Positions 33,668 to 42,874 of a stretch of DNA of 64,000 bases are shown in pieces. The first letter of the stretch is position 1. Each line of letters begins with the position of its first letter. The DNA is taken from NCBI GenBank assembly GCA_045807725.1, contig JBJMGV010000094.1, positions 4,356-68,355 of the forward strand. Direction: 5' to 3'. The notes under the pieces were generated by a model. The model was not told where the DNA came from, did no database searches, and saw only the letters and a list, made by a program, of their open reading frames with translations. A program made the translations under genes and the position numbers. The DNA is from DATENM01 sp045807725. Lineage in GTDB: Bacteria > Acidobacteriota > Blastocatellia > UBA7656.

Positions 33668-34966
33668 CTATGGATGCTCCTGTCCGGCGCTCTCGCTGAT
33701 GCGGACACGGCTACCGGGACGCAGTCGCAACTGGCCGTCGGTGACGACCGTCTCGCCGGGCTGAAGCCCCTTTGCAATGATGCTCTTTTCGCCCGCCGTG
33801 CGCTGCACTTCGATGTTGCGCATCTCGACTGTTTGATCGTCTTTGACGACGAAGACGTAACGGCCCTGCTGGCCGGTCTGCACTGCCGGCGAAGGCGCGA
33901 CGACGGCGTTCGGTTGTGTAGTCAGCGTTACCGAAACGTTGACGAACTGGCCCGGCCACAGTCGCTGCTGAGCATTCTCAAAAGTCGCTTTCAGCTTCAC
34001 CGTTCCGGTCGCCGGATCAACCGTGTTGTCAACGAAAGTCAACGTGCCAAGCTCAGGCGGGCCGGCATCATTCGGGATCACGCCCGAAACCTGCACAGGC
34101 CCCGCCGCCAGATACCGCTTGATATCGGGCAACTGCGTCTCGGGCACAGAGAAGGTCACGTAGATCGGCGTGACTTGATTGATGACTACGAGCGGGTTCT
34201 GACCGTTCGGGCTAACGACATTGCCTTGATGAATCATCAGGCTGCCAGTGCGGCCATCAATCGGCGCGCGAATCTCTGTGAAGCTCGCCTGCACTTGCGA
34301 AGACTGCACGGCGGCCTGCGACGCTTTCACCGCATCGCGCGCGCTCGCCACCGCCGCTTCGTCGGCTTTAGCGACGGCGGCTAAGGCTTCGGCGTTCGTG
34401 CGTATCTGGTCGTACTGGTCTTTCGAGACAACGCCTTGCTTGTAGAGGTATTCGTAACGCTGCGCTTGAACAGCGGCGGTTTGCGCCTGCGCGCGATCTT
34501 TGGCCAGATTGGCCTGCGCCTGTCGCTGTTCGTTGACGGCGCGCGCCTGGTTGGCCACCGAACCGGCCAGATTGGCTTGCACCGGGCGCGGATCAATGTT
34601 GAAGAGCAGGTCGCCCTTCTTCACGAACTGGCCTTCGGTGAAGTTGACGCGCGTGATCTGTCCTTCGGCCTGCGAGGTGATGGCGACTGTCGAATAAGCC
34701 TCGGTCCTGCCGATGGCGGTGACTTGCAGCGGCACGTTCTCCAGAGTCACGCTGGCTGCCGTCACCGGCACAGCCGGCGGCTGCGGCGGTTGGCCTGCGG
34801 CCTGCTGCTTTCTGCCGAACGGGCTAATAAAGAAGACCGCGCCAATGACGATCAGGCCAAGCACCGCCAGCGCGATTCGTCCGGGACGACCGAGCCGCTG
34901 ATAATATCTTTTGTAATCGGCAATCCGCATCCGCTGAAAGTATTTTTTATAATCGCTAATCTGCAT
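33668..34966 (-). CDS. RND efflux periplasmic adaptor (membrane fusion protein)
   Basis: 432 residues. One membrane anchor at ~31-48 ('IALAVLGLIVIGAVFFISP'), lipoyl/barrel-sandwich halves 'AIGRTEAYSTVAITSQAEGQ' and 'APIDGRTGSLMIHQGNVVSP', a long alpha hairpin between them (residues ~135-225, 'AEALAAVAKADEAAVASARD'), then beta-barrel and membrane-proximal domains. The N-terminus is a 12-residue duplication, 'MQISDYKKYFQR' then 'MRIADYKRYYQR', coded by two similar 36-base units that contain GCAGATT/GCGGATT-like heptamers. GGGAGAG upstream supports the first Met; the second could also start. It is the first gene of the pump operon. Confidence 0.93.
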   Translation of the reverse strand: MQISDYKKYFQRMRIADYKRYYQRLGRPGRIALAVLGLIVIGAVFFISPFGRKQQAAGQPPQPPAVPVTAASVTLENVPLQVTAIGRTEAYSTVAITSQAEGQITRVNFTEGQFVKKGDLLFNIDPRPVQANLAGSVANQARAVNEQRQAQANLAKDRAQAQTAAVQAQRYEYLYKQGVVSKDQYDQIRTNAEALAAVAKADEAAVASARDAVKASQAAVQSSQVQASFTEIRAPIDGRTGSLMIHQGNVVSPNGQNPLVVINQVTPIYVTFSVPETQLPDIKRYLAAGPVQVSGVIPNDAGPPELGTLTFVDNTVDPATGTVKLKATFENAQQRLWPGQFVNVSVTLTTQPNAVVAPSPAVQTGQQGRYVFVVKDDQTVEMRNIEVQRTAGEKSIIAKGLQPGETVVTDGQLRLRPGSRVRISESAGQEHP

Positions 34967-35317
34967 TCTGACTCTCCCACATGCATTGCGCGGCGTCTCG
35001 GACCGCCTTGCTTCAGCGACCGATGCGCCGCGTTGGCCTGCTTTGCGCTCTCCTAAACAATTACGTCCGGCGGCCTTTGTCGGTTACGCCGACGCCGTGT
35101 GCGCTTGCGGCCCGCGCGCCTGCATATCCTTTCAGGACAAGCGCCGCGCTGCCTGCACGGATCAAATACATCAATCATCGCTACCATCACGCATTGAGTA
35201 GTTGAGCAATGAATGTGCCGCCGCGCTATTGACATCAGCCGCCGATGACCATAGGCTTTTGGGAGCCTTTCGGCTCTCTGATTCATCGAACAACTTGCAA
35301 TATTTCGAGGGGGTGCA
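34967..35317. other. Intergenic region with divergent promoters
   Basis: Separates the adaptor gene (leftward) from the GMC gene (rightward), so both promoters should be here. The only structure seen is a small hairpin near 35266-35281 (GAGCC-TTTC-GGCTC) about 36 bases before the GMC ATG, which is preceded by GAGGGGG. The small frames here are not convincing genes. Confidence 0.5.
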
Positions 35318-37111
35318 ATGAGCCTGATTCGTCTCGTCCGACAAGCGCAACCGGAAGCTGATCTGAAGACCGTCTATGATGCCGTCGTCGTCGGCAGCGG
35401 CGCGGCGGGCGGCATGGCCGCGCACGTATTGACCGCGCACGGTATGAAAGTATTGCTGCTCGAAGCCGGCAAGAAGCTCAACATTGATAAAGAACTGAAG
35501 TCAATGGAGTGGCCTTACGACCACCCGCGACGCGGCCAGATGGAACCCGGCTCGCACCCGCTGTCGCTCAACGAATACACCGTGCGCCAGCCGCCTTACG
35601 CGAAGGGGATGAAATTCAATCACGTCTACTCGTATGTGCAGGGCTGGGGCGGCTCGGATTACAGCAAGAACATCCTCGTAGACGAGCGCGACCACCCGTA
35701 CACGGGGACGAACTATGCGTGGGTGCGCGCGCGCGTGCTGGGCGGCAAGACCAACATCTGGGGCCGGCTGGCGCTCAGGCTTTCGGATTATGACTTCAAA
35801 GCGAAGACGCACGACGGCTACGGCGAAGACTGGCCCATCGCCTACAAAGACATCGCGCCCTACTACGACAAGGTTGATCTTTACCTGGGCATCTCCGGCG
35901 TCAAAGAGAACCTGCCGCATCTGCCCGACAGCCTCTTTCAACGGCCCGTGCGATTGACCGCCGCCGAGATGAAGCTGCGCGCAGGGTTGAAGAAGATGGG
36001 GCGCGTGTTGACGCCTTACCGCGCCGGTGTGACGACCGACGGGCTGAAGCACAACAAGTATCGCAGCCGTTGCTACGGTCGCGGCGCGTGCAACCGGCGC
36101 GCGGGCGGCTGCGACATTCACGCCGCCTTCGATTCGCCGACCGGCTTGATCTACCCGGCGATGGAGACGGGCCGTTTGACGCTGCGCACCAACTCCATCG
36201 CCCGCGAGATCACGGTCGATCCGAAGACCGGCAAGGCCGCAGGCGTCAGCTTCATTGACTCAGAAACCGGCAAGACCTATGAGGCGAAAGCGAAAGTCGT
36301 GATCGTCGCCGCCTCGACGCTCGAATCGGCGCGATTGCTGCTGCTGTCGAAATCGGAGAAGTACCCGAACGGCATCGCCAATGCGAGCGGTCACGTCGGC
36401 CATAATTTTTGTGAGCACGTTATGGGGCCGGGCGTGACCGGGCTGGTCAAAGATCAGATCAACAAGCCGCGCACGAATGATGACGGGCGACCCGGCAGCT
36501 TCTACGTCCCGCGCTTCCGCAACCTCGCCGACAAGCACCCGGACTTCATTCGCGGCTACGGCTTTGAAGGCGGCAGCGGCACGCAGATGTTCCCCTACAA
36601 CGCGTTTGACACGCCGGGCTTCGGCAAAGGCTACAAGAAGGCGGTGCGCGAATACGCCGGCGCGTTCATCGAGATGGGCGCGTTCGGCGAAGTGCTGTCG
36701 CGTTACGAGAATCACGTTGATCTCGACCCGGAAGTGGCCGACAAGTGGGGCGTGCCGGCCTTGCGCTTTCATTACAAGTTCAGCGACAACGAGCACAAGA
36801 TGGCCAAAGACATGGCCGCGACGGCGCAGGAGATGATGGAAGCCGCCGGCATCGAAATCATCGGCGTCAATCGCACGGTGCTGACCGAAGGCTGGTCGAT
36901 TCACGAACTCGGCACGGCCCGCATGGGCACAGACCCGAAGGCTTCGGTGCTGAACCAGTTTCAACAGTCGCACGACGTGAAGAATTTATTTGTGGTCGAT
37001 GGCAGCAGCCACGTCAGCGCGTCTTGCCAGAACCCGACGTGGACGATTATGGCGCTGGCCTGGCGCTCGTGCGATTACCTTGCCGATCAGTTCAAGAAAG
37101 GAAACCTGTGA
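35318..37111 (+). CDS. GMC-family FAD-dependent sugar dehydrogenase, large subunit
   Basis: 597 residues. FAD motif 'DAVVVGSGAAGGMAAHVL' at ~21-38; 'RVLGGKTNIWGRLALRL', 'HELGTARMGTDPKASVLNQF' and 'FVVDGSSHVSASCQNPTWTI' are the family regions, with His and Asn of the active site in the last two. A Cys region 'CYGRGACNRRAGGC' at about residue 249-262 sits where FAD-glucose dehydrogenases hold an Fe-S cluster, though spacing differs from the paralogue at 14025. The small-subunit gene follows closely. Together they form a Tat-exported dehydrogenase passing electrons to a cytochrome; glucoside 3-dehydrogenase or gluconate 2-dehydrogenase activity is possible. The large subunit has no signal of its own. 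Confidence 0.92.
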   Translation: MSLIRLVRQAQPEADLKTVYDAVVVGSGAAGGMAAHVLTAHGMKVLLLEAGKKLNIDKELKSMEWPYDHPRRGQMEPGSHPLSLNEYTVRQPPYAKGMKFNHVYSYVQGWGGSDYSKNILVDERDHPYTGTNYAWVRARVLGGKTNIWGRLALRLSDYDFKAKTHDGYGEDWPIAYKDIAPYYDKVDLYLGISGVKENLPHLPDSLFQRPVRLTAAEMKLRAGLKKMGRVLTPYRAGVTTDGLKHNKYRSRCYGRGACNRRAGGCDIHAAFDSPTGLIYPAMETGRLTLRTNSIAREITVDPKTGKAAGVSFIDSETGKTYEAKAKVVIVAASTLESARLLLLSKSEKYPNGIANASGHVGHNFCEHVMGPGVTGLVKDQINKPRTNDDGRPGSFYVPRFRNLADKHPDFIRGYGFEGGSGTQMFPYNAFDTPGFGKGYKKAVREYAGAFIEMGAFGEVLSRYENHVDLDPEVADKWGVPALRFHYKFSDNEHKMAKDMAATAQEMMEAAGIEIIGVNRTVLTEGWSIHELGTARMGTDPKASVLNQFQQSHDVKNLFVVDGSSHVSASCQNPTWTIMALAWRSCDYLADQFKKGNL

Positions 37112-37114
37112 AAT

Positions 37115-37142
37115 GCAGATTGCAGATTGCGGATTGCGGATT
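37115..37142 (+). repeat. Heptamer run GCAGATT/GCGGATT at gene start
   Basis: Four seven-base units, GCAGATT twice then GCGGATT twice. No inverted partner array was found nearby. It begins just after the GMC stop codon and lies in the possible 5' coding end of the small-subunit gene. Confidence 0.8.
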
Positions 37143-37166
37143 GAAGACAAGGGCGTTGAGGATGCA

Positions 37167-37775
37167 ATGCCGAAACCAGCAGATAGCGACTTGAGCGGCG
37201 CGGGCGGCGAAGATCATCACGTCACGCGGCGCGACATGTTGAAGCTGACGGCAACGGCGGCCATCAGCATTCCGCTCGTCGGTGTGAGCAGCGCAACCAA
37301 CGCAGCGACCGAGAGCGGCGCGGCTCAATGGAAAGCGCCGCTCTTTTTCACCCGCGACGAATTGGCGATGGTGGACGAGATCAGCGAGTTGATTATCCCG
37401 ACCGACGAGCATTCGCCGGGCGCACGCGCCGCCCAGTGCGCCGCTTACATTGATGCAAGGCTGGCCGAGTCATGGACCGACGAGCCGAAGACCGAGTGGC
37501 GCGACGGCTTGAAATTGATTGATGCTGTCTCGCAGGAGATGCACGGCAAGCCGTTTATGCAAGCGACGCCTGAACAGCGCGTCGCGCTGCTGACGCGCAT
37601 CTCCGCAAACGAGAAAGAGCCGAAGAAGCCCGAAGAGAAATTCTTCCACGAGATCAAGAGCCGCACGGCGCACGCTTACTACACCTCGAAGATCGGCATA
37701 CATCAGGAGATGGAATACAAAGGCAACGTGCCGATCAAAGAGTTCGTCGGCTTCGATGTGAGAACCGAGTCATAG
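37167..37775 (+). CDS. Gluconate 2-dehydrogenase subunit 3-like small subunit (Tat)
   Basis: 202 residues from the ATG at 37167. 'TRRDMLKLTATAAISIPLVG' is a twin-arginine signal; 'LFFTRDELAMVDEISELIIP' and 'PGARAAQCAAYIDARLAESW' are typical of the subunit 3 family that accompanies and exports GMC dehydrogenases. An upstream in-frame ATG at 37113 would add 18 residues coded mostly by the heptamer run; I prefer 37167, with TGAGG seven bases before it, because the added peptide is low-complexity. Spacing to the GMC gene supports co-translation. Confidence 0.88.
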   Translation: MPKPADSDLSGAGGEDHHVTRRDMLKLTATAAISIPLVGVSSATNAATESGAAQWKAPLFFTRDELAMVDEISELIIPTDEHSPGARAAQCAAYIDARLAESWTDEPKTEWRDGLKLIDAVSQEMHGKPFMQATPEQRVALLTRISANEKEPKKPEEKFFHEIKSRTAHAYYTSKIGIHQEMEYKGNVPIKEFVGFDVRTES

Positions 37776-37843
37776 CCGTCGCGGTTGGCCGATACATTAG
37801 CGGCTCACGGCTCTTGGAATCAGTGCCGTAGGGACGCAATGTT

Positions 37844-38063
37844 TATAGAGCGTGTCTGAGAAGCCCTGAAGGGGCGCGATTCAATAGCCCAGTCCAACGG
37901 GCTGGGTACACTCAGCGACCATTCCGCAAGCCCTGAAAGGGCGCAATAACCGATCACGTATTGCGCCCTTTCAGGCTTGGCGGTTAGCCCCGCCGCTCTC
38001 CCAGGGCGATGCTCTGGGCTGTCGAATCGCGCCCCTTCAGGGCTTTTTCAGACACGCTCTATA
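37844..38063. repeat. 220-bp nested palindromic element (MITE-like)
   Basis: The ends, 37844-37882 and 38024-38063, are inverted repeats of 39-40 bases with one small indel/substitution patch, starting TATAGAGCGTGTCTGA. A second inverted pair lies inside (AAGCCCTGAAAGGGCGCAAT near 37930 with its complement near 37959-37978). The flanks (GACGCAATGTTTATAG before, CTATAACATCTCGCTCC after) match the hairpin family at 56921-57171. No ORF is inside. It fills most of the gap 37776-38104. Confidence 0.85.
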
Positions 38064-38104
38064 ACATCTCGCTCCTGGCGGAGCTTGGAATCTCAAACTA
38101 CCCG

Positions 38105-39463
38105 CTATCCCATAAACCCTAAGTCACGCACACCGAAATTAGTGAGCGTCGGGAAGACCGTGTCGAGCTGCGCGTCACCAGCGCCGAACCACTTCGCCAG
38201 CGTCGCGCCGTATTGCGAGAGCGACACGCCAGGCAGCATCACGCCTCGTGCATCAGCATAATCATCGCCGGTCGCATTGAAGTTGCTGTAGTTGGTCATC
38301 AGCGGGAAGCGTCCATAAATCCGCCCGCCGCTGACCGCGCCGCCGACGACGAAATGGTGACTGCCCCAGCCGTGATCCGAGCCTGTCCCCGACGGCTGCA
38401 ACGTCCGCCCGAAATCCGATAGTGTAAAGCTCGTTACACTGTCGCCGATGCCCATCTCGACAGACGCGTTGTAGAGCGCCGCCATTGCCGCGCTGATCTG
38501 CGACAGCAAGCTCCACTGCTGATAAGACTGACCGCCGTGCGTGTCAAATCCGCTCAGCCCCGCGAAGAAGACCTGACGGGCCGCGCCGAGCTGCGAGCGC
38601 AAGCTGATGATGCGGGCGATCTCTTTTAACTGGGTGCCGATCTGCGTCTGTGGGAACACGGTCGTGAACGGCGTGCCGCCCGCTGCTGATTTCAACAGCG
38701 GGTTGAGCGCCAGCGCGTCGCTCATTGCTTTGTTGGCGGCAGTAATCATCTGATTACTGCTGCCCCCGGCAAGTATCTGCTGCTGCGCTGTTGCGCGAGC
38801 CTGCGACGCCGTTGCCGGCCACAGGCTCATGGCGTTCTGGTCGAGATAGTTCCCTGGTTGCAGGCTGGCCGACTGCACGACGCTCGCGGTGCAGAAGAGC
38901 GATGGGCCGTTCAGCGAGATAGACACAGGGAAGTTCGTGCCGGCGTTGGCCGCCTGCATCAAGTCCGCCGAGCGCCCGCCCCAGCCGCTCGCGCCGAATG
39001 CGTTCGGGTAGCCGGTCTGCATCTGCTGCACCTGATCCGAGTGCGAGCGCAGGTTGGTTGGCAACTGGTTGTTGCTTTGAAAGTCCGCATAGGTTGTCGG
39101 CCTCATCAGCATACCGACGTTGGCCAGTATCGCCATACGCCCTTGCTGGTAGATGTTCTGCAACTCCGGCAGGCCGTAATGCAAGCCGAACGCGCCTTGC
39201 GCCGCGTCGCCTATGCCGAGCAACTGGCTCGGCGGCAGCGCCAGTCCGCCGCGTACCGCTTGATAGGCTGTGTATTGTGGACTACTGAGCGGCACGACCG
39301 TGTTGTGGCCGTCGTTGCCGCCGAACAGAAAGATGCAGACGAGCGCCTTGTAATCCTGAACCGGCGCGGCGCTGACGGATTGCAATCGTCCGAGCGCGGC
39401 GAGCATACCGAAGCTCGCGCCCATCTGCATAAAATTGCGACGTGTGATCTTTGCTGTCTTCAT
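38105..39463 (-). CDS. DUF1501 domain protein, Tat-exported
   Basis: 452 residues from the ATG at 39463, preceded by GAGGAGGAGAG. 'TRRNFMQMGASFGMLAALG' is a twin-arginine signal. The family core is visible: 'ALVCIFLFGGNDGHNTVVPL', 'FFAGLSGFDTHGGQSYQQWS', 'FTLSDFGRTLQPSGTGSDHG' and 'WGSHHFVVGGAVSGGRIYGR', recalling sulfatase-like alkaline phosphatase superfamily metal sites. Its function is undefined, but it is nearly always next to a DUF1800 gene, as here (14 bases apart). The pair is common in Acidobacteriota and Planctomycetota. Confidence 0.92.
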   Translation of the reverse strand: MKTAKITRRNFMQMGASFGMLAALGRLQSVSAAPVQDYKALVCIFLFGGNDGHNTVVPLSSPQYTAYQAVRGGLALPPSQLLGIGDAAQGAFGLHYGLPELQNIYQQGRMAILANVGMLMRPTTYADFQSNNQLPTNLRSHSDQVQQMQTGYPNAFGASGWGGRSADLMQAANAGTNFPVSISLNGPSLFCTASVVQSASLQPGNYLDQNAMSLWPATASQARATAQQQILAGGSSNQMITAANKAMSDALALNPLLKSAAGGTPFTTVFPQTQIGTQLKEIARIISLRSQLGAARQVFFAGLSGFDTHGGQSYQQWSLLSQISAAMAALYNASVEMGIGDSVTSFTLSDFGRTLQPSGTGSDHGWGSHHFVVGGAVSGGRIYGRFPLMTNYSNFNATGDDYADARGVMLPGVSLSQYGATLAKWFGAGDAQLDTVFPTLTNFGVRDLGFMG

Positions 39464-39477
39464 CTTCTCTCTCCTCC

Positions 39478-41796
39478 TCAGTGCTGGACCAGATAATCGC
39501 CCGACGTGGCCGTCAAGTAGAGCACGGTCATGACGCGCTGGTTGTTGTCGTACATCGCCGGCATCGCGTTCATCAGCGCCGTACGCATTGACGATGACAT
39601 ACGGCCATAGAGCAGCGCGTTGTCTACCGCGTTGATGAGCGCCACCGGGTTGCCCGCGACATTGACGAACGGTTGCAGCGCCGGGTTGATCGGCCAGGGA
39701 TTGCCCATCCAACTGTAGAGAAAGTTGGCGCGGTTGACGGCTTCGGTCGGCGAGTAGATCTGAAACTCCGGCCCGAACAGCGGCGAGCGCGGCACGTGGT
39801 ACATCGGCGAGTAGTGGCCGAAGACCGACGGCGCATCGAGCATCCCTTCGCCGAAGCCATAGAAGATGTAAGCGAACTGCGATGGCTGGCCTGATGGGAT
39901 GTTCAAGGCGCGCAGGAAGGCGATGGTCTGCTGCATAGGCGTGCGCAGGCGTCCGAAGTTCGACGGCGGGTTGTCGTCGCGCGCTTCGGCGTCCATCAGC
40001 ACGGCGCGTATCACGGCTTTCATATCGCCGCGCACGCCCTGGCCGTTGTCGTTGAACGCAGCGGCGACGCGCGCGATGTAAGCCGGGCTTGGGTTGCTCG
40101 TCACCAGCGCGCGAATCAACCGCGTGGCGATAAAGGGAGCGATGTTTGGGTGATTGAAGAGGATGTCAATCGCGCCGTCGAGGTCTTGCACGTTGGTCTG
40201 ATTCGCCGGCAAGGTCTGACCGAGTACTGTCTTCTGCGTGCGGTCGTGATAAGACAGGATCGGCAGCATCGGGCCGGGATAGTAATTCCAGTTCTGATTA
40301 GCGGGCGGCGTCCCCGTCGAGTTGCCATACGTCCAGCCCGTCAACGCCAGCGCCATCTGCTTCACGTCCGTTTGTGTGTAAGTCGGAATCGGGTTGCCCT
40401 GTGCGTCGAGCTGCTGCGAGCCGTCCGGGTTCAGCTTCCACAAGCCGATGCTGAACAACTGCATCACCTCGCGCGGGTAATTCTCGTTCGCGCCGCCCGA
40501 TATGCCGGGCCGCGCGCTGTTGACCATATCGAGGTACTTGCCCATCGACGCGTCAAGCGTAAGCTCGCGTAGCAGCGTGCGGTAGTTGCCGAAGGCGTTG
40601 CGGCTGAGCAACTGCAACCACGGGACAAGCTCGTTGCCGTTGGTGTTCTTGTTCATCGCAACGACGAGAATTTCGCTGAGCGCGTAGATGACGCGCTGAC
40701 GCAATTGATCCTGTCCGCCGAGCGCGTTGTTGAAGAAGGCGTCTACGGCGTCAGAGCGTTGCGCTGTGGCAAGCGAAGGCCACGTTGATTCAGGCAGCGC
40801 AAACTGTTCGTCGATGAATGCCGGAATGCCGACCTGCTGCACGTGCGCCATCAGTTGCGGCGTTGCGCCAAAGCTCGCTTGATCGAGGAAGCGGCCATAG
40901 ATGATGGCGAGCGGGTCTTGAATAGTCACGCTGGCCGTGCCTTGCGTAATGTTATCGGCCTGGCTCACGGCGGAAATCGTCACGACGTTTGCCGTGGGCA
41001 CGGCTAAAGGTGCGGTGTAGAGTCCGCCTTGTGTAATCAATCCTACAGCCGGATCGCCGCCGGTCGCGCCGTTGACTTTCCAGGTGACAGCGGTGTTGGG
41101 CGTGCCGGAAACGTTGGCTTGAAACTGCTGCGTCGCAGTGGGCGCAAGACCTACAGAGCCGGGGCTAACGACGACGACGACGCTCGAAACGACGTTGACC
41201 GTGAGCGGCGACGAGACTGCGCCGGGGCCGGGGTTGGCGACCGTGAGATTGAAGCTGCCAGTTTGTGTGGCGCTGCCGGTCGCGGTGAGCTGACTGGCCG
41301 AGACGAAGTTCGTCGGCAGCGGCGCATTATTCCATAAGACCTGCGCGCCGCTAACGAAGCGGCTGCCGTTGACTGTGATGGTGAACGGGCCGAGCGGCAG
41401 CGGCGACGGCGCGACCGACGTGACGTAAGGAACCTGATTGCGCACGGTGATCGTGCCTGCCGCAAACGCCGTTGGGTCGGCGATGCTGGTGGCTTTGACC
41501 GCGACTGCATAACCTGAAGGCGGCACGGCGGGCGCGGCGTAGAAGCCCGTGCTGCTGATCGTGCCAACGGTCGCGTTGCCGCCGGTGATTCCGTTGATCG
41601 ACCAGGCGACAGCGGGGTTGATCGTGCCCGCAACTTGCACGCTGAACTGGCGCGTCCCGCCGACCGGCAGGGTCAGGTTCACGGGGTCTATGCGAACCGT
41701 CACGCCTGCAAACGGCGCGGCCTCGGCGAGCGGGGCAAGCACTAAAGCGACTAAGAGAAACCAGGCAGTGAATCGAAAGGTTGAGTTAGGGCGCAC
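39478..41796 (-). CDS. DUF1800 domain protein with N-terminal Ig-like/IPT repeats
   Basis: 772 residues from a GTG start with GAGGAG eight bases upstream. Signal peptide to ~'APLAEA'. Residues ~30-300 hold immunoglobulin-like domains: two BIG-type units ('NLTLPVGGTRQFSVQVAGTI', 'GSVGLAPTATQQFQANVSGT') around an IPT/TIG unit ('VTSVAPSPLPLGPFTITVNG'). The DUF1800 region follows from ~305 ('RFLDQASFGATPQLMAHVQQ', 'NENYPREVMQLFSIGLWKL', 'YHDRTQKTVLGQTLP'). The N-terminal units suggest cell-surface display or glycan contact. It is the first gene of the DUF1800-DUF1501 pair. Confidence 0.92.
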   Translation of the reverse strand: MRPNSTFRFTAWFLLVALVLAPLAEAAPFAGVTVRIDPVNLTLPVGGTRQFSVQVAGTINPAVAWSINGITGGNATVGTISSTGFYAAPAVPPSGYAVAVKATSIADPTAFAAGTITVRNQVPYVTSVAPSPLPLGPFTITVNGSRFVSGAQVLWNNAPLPTNFVSASQLTATGSATQTGSFNLTVANPGPGAVSSPLTVNVVSSVVVVVSPGSVGLAPTATQQFQANVSGTPNTAVTWKVNGATGGDPAVGLITQGGLYTAPLAVPTANVVTISAVSQADNITQGTASVTIQDPLAIIYGRFLDQASFGATPQLMAHVQQVGIPAFIDEQFALPESTWPSLATAQRSDAVDAFFNNALGGQDQLRQRVIYALSEILVVAMNKNTNGNELVPWLQLLSRNAFGNYRTLLRELTLDASMGKYLDMVNSARPGISGGANENYPREVMQLFSIGLWKLNPDGSQQLDAQGNPIPTYTQTDVKQMALALTGWTYGNSTGTPPANQNWNYYPGPMLPILSYHDRTQKTVLGQTLPANQTNVQDLDGAIDILFNHPNIAPFIATRLIRALVTSNPSPAYIARVAAAFNDNGQGVRGDMKAVIRAVLMDAEARDDNPPSNFGRLRTPMQQTIAFLRALNIPSGQPSQFAYIFYGFGEGMLDAPSVFGHYSPMYHVPRSPLFGPEFQIYSPTEAVNRANFLYSWMGNPWPINPALQPFVNVAGNPVALINAVDNALLYGRMSSSMRTALMNAMPAMYDNNQRVMTVLYLTATSGDYLVQH

Positions 41797-42365
41797 GTTG
41801 ATACTCCTCTTCCATCCGCAGTGGTCGGATGAACCAAGCTGAGCGTTGCGAATGTGGGGGCAATCGCATCAGGGCCAGGATGAAGCTCTCCGTACTTTAC
41901 TTTTTATCAGTGGCGGCGGTGCGTTACGATTCTTGCCGAAAAGGGAAGCCGCGTCGCTATAAGATCAGCCCCGCCTCTTCATTCAACGTGATTCAACCGT
42001 CGCGTTTCGGTGATGCTGAGGGCGACCGCTTTGATGACGATCACCCCGCATGGGGCATTGCGCCGCCGCTTTTGTAAGCTGCGAAAATCGCTCGCCCTTC
42101 GCCTGTAAACATAATGTGACATTCATTCCAATCTGCTTCCACGCGCTGCGTCGTTGAACTGAATTGAACGCGCGTCTCTCTTAATCAAATCATCGGCCAC
42201 ACGAACGGCGGTGAGGATTGAGCATCAACCGGGCTTTAGAAAAGGTGCGGTTTTGTGGCGGGTCGCATTACAGGGCAAGGCCGGAGCGCGGCAGCAAAGC
42301 GGATTGAGCATCGCCGCTTTCTTACGGCCTTTCGATCAAAGGCGGGTTGGGCGCGTGACCATCTA
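41797..42365. other. Intergenic region without recognised gene
   Basis: 569 bases between two leftward genes. A short CATCCG/CGGATG hairpin lies at about 41815-41833, just upstream of the DUF1800 gene. The + and - frames here are not supported by composition or a ribosome site. The promoter of the DUF1800/DUF1501 pair should lie within it. Confidence 0.4.
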
Positions 42366-42800
42366 CTATCGGCGGCTGGAGAGTTGCACGGGCGTGTTGG
42401 GCTGCGCGCGACAAGGATCGTTGGTCTTCGCACGCGCCGCGCGTGATGCTGCGGGCAACGTCCGCTCGTCGAGTTTCAGCAGCGCGCATTCGACTTCACT
42501 CAAACGGCTCTGCAAGAGGCTCATCTCACTTTGCAAGCGATCAACCTCCGGGTCGCGTGTGGGTGTAGCCGAGGCCGGTGGGCGCTGGGCGTATTGCACC
42601 CGCTGCTGTAGCTGACTGATGTTCGACTCCATCATATAAAGGCGCTGTTCGAGCGTGCTGATGCGCCGGTCGAGGCTCATCACGTCCTGCGCCGGCGCGG
42701 CAGCATTCGTAGACGATGCGCTGCCGGTGTGGGCGACGAGCGCCGCGAGTGCAAGCCCACAGACGACCGTGTAAGCGAAGGCGCGTATGGCTTTTTGCAT
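42366..42800 (-). CDS. Secreted coiled-coil protein, last gene of efflux operon
   Basis: 144 residues from the ATG at 42800 (GAGGAAAG upstream). Signal peptide 'AIRAFAYTVVCGLALAALVA'. Residues ~42-110 have heptad character ('LDRRISTLEQRLYMMESNIS', 'VDRLQSEMSLLQSRLSEVEC'), so a periplasmic coiled coil is likely. It lies 74 bases after the lipoyl-type lipoprotein gene on the same strand. Unknown family; an accessory or structural role with the efflux assembly is only a positional guess. Confidence 0.65.
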   Translation of the reverse strand: MQKAIRAFAYTVVCGLALAALVAHTGSASSTNAAAPAQDVMSLDRRISTLEQRLYMMESNISQLQQRVQYAQRPPASATPTRDPEVDRLQSEMSLLQSRLSEVECALLKLDERTLPAASRAARAKTNDPCRAQPNTPVQLSSRR

Positions 42801-42874
42801 GATCTTTCCTCTCATCCTTTCTCGCTGCCTTACCGTTGCGTGAACGCGAAAGCGAGTGGCGTAATCGTAGCGGC

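Noticed and set aside
42211..42615. A 134-residue + strand gene
   Set aside because: It is the complement of the coiled-coil gene at 42366-42800 and has Cys/Ser-rich shadow composition.
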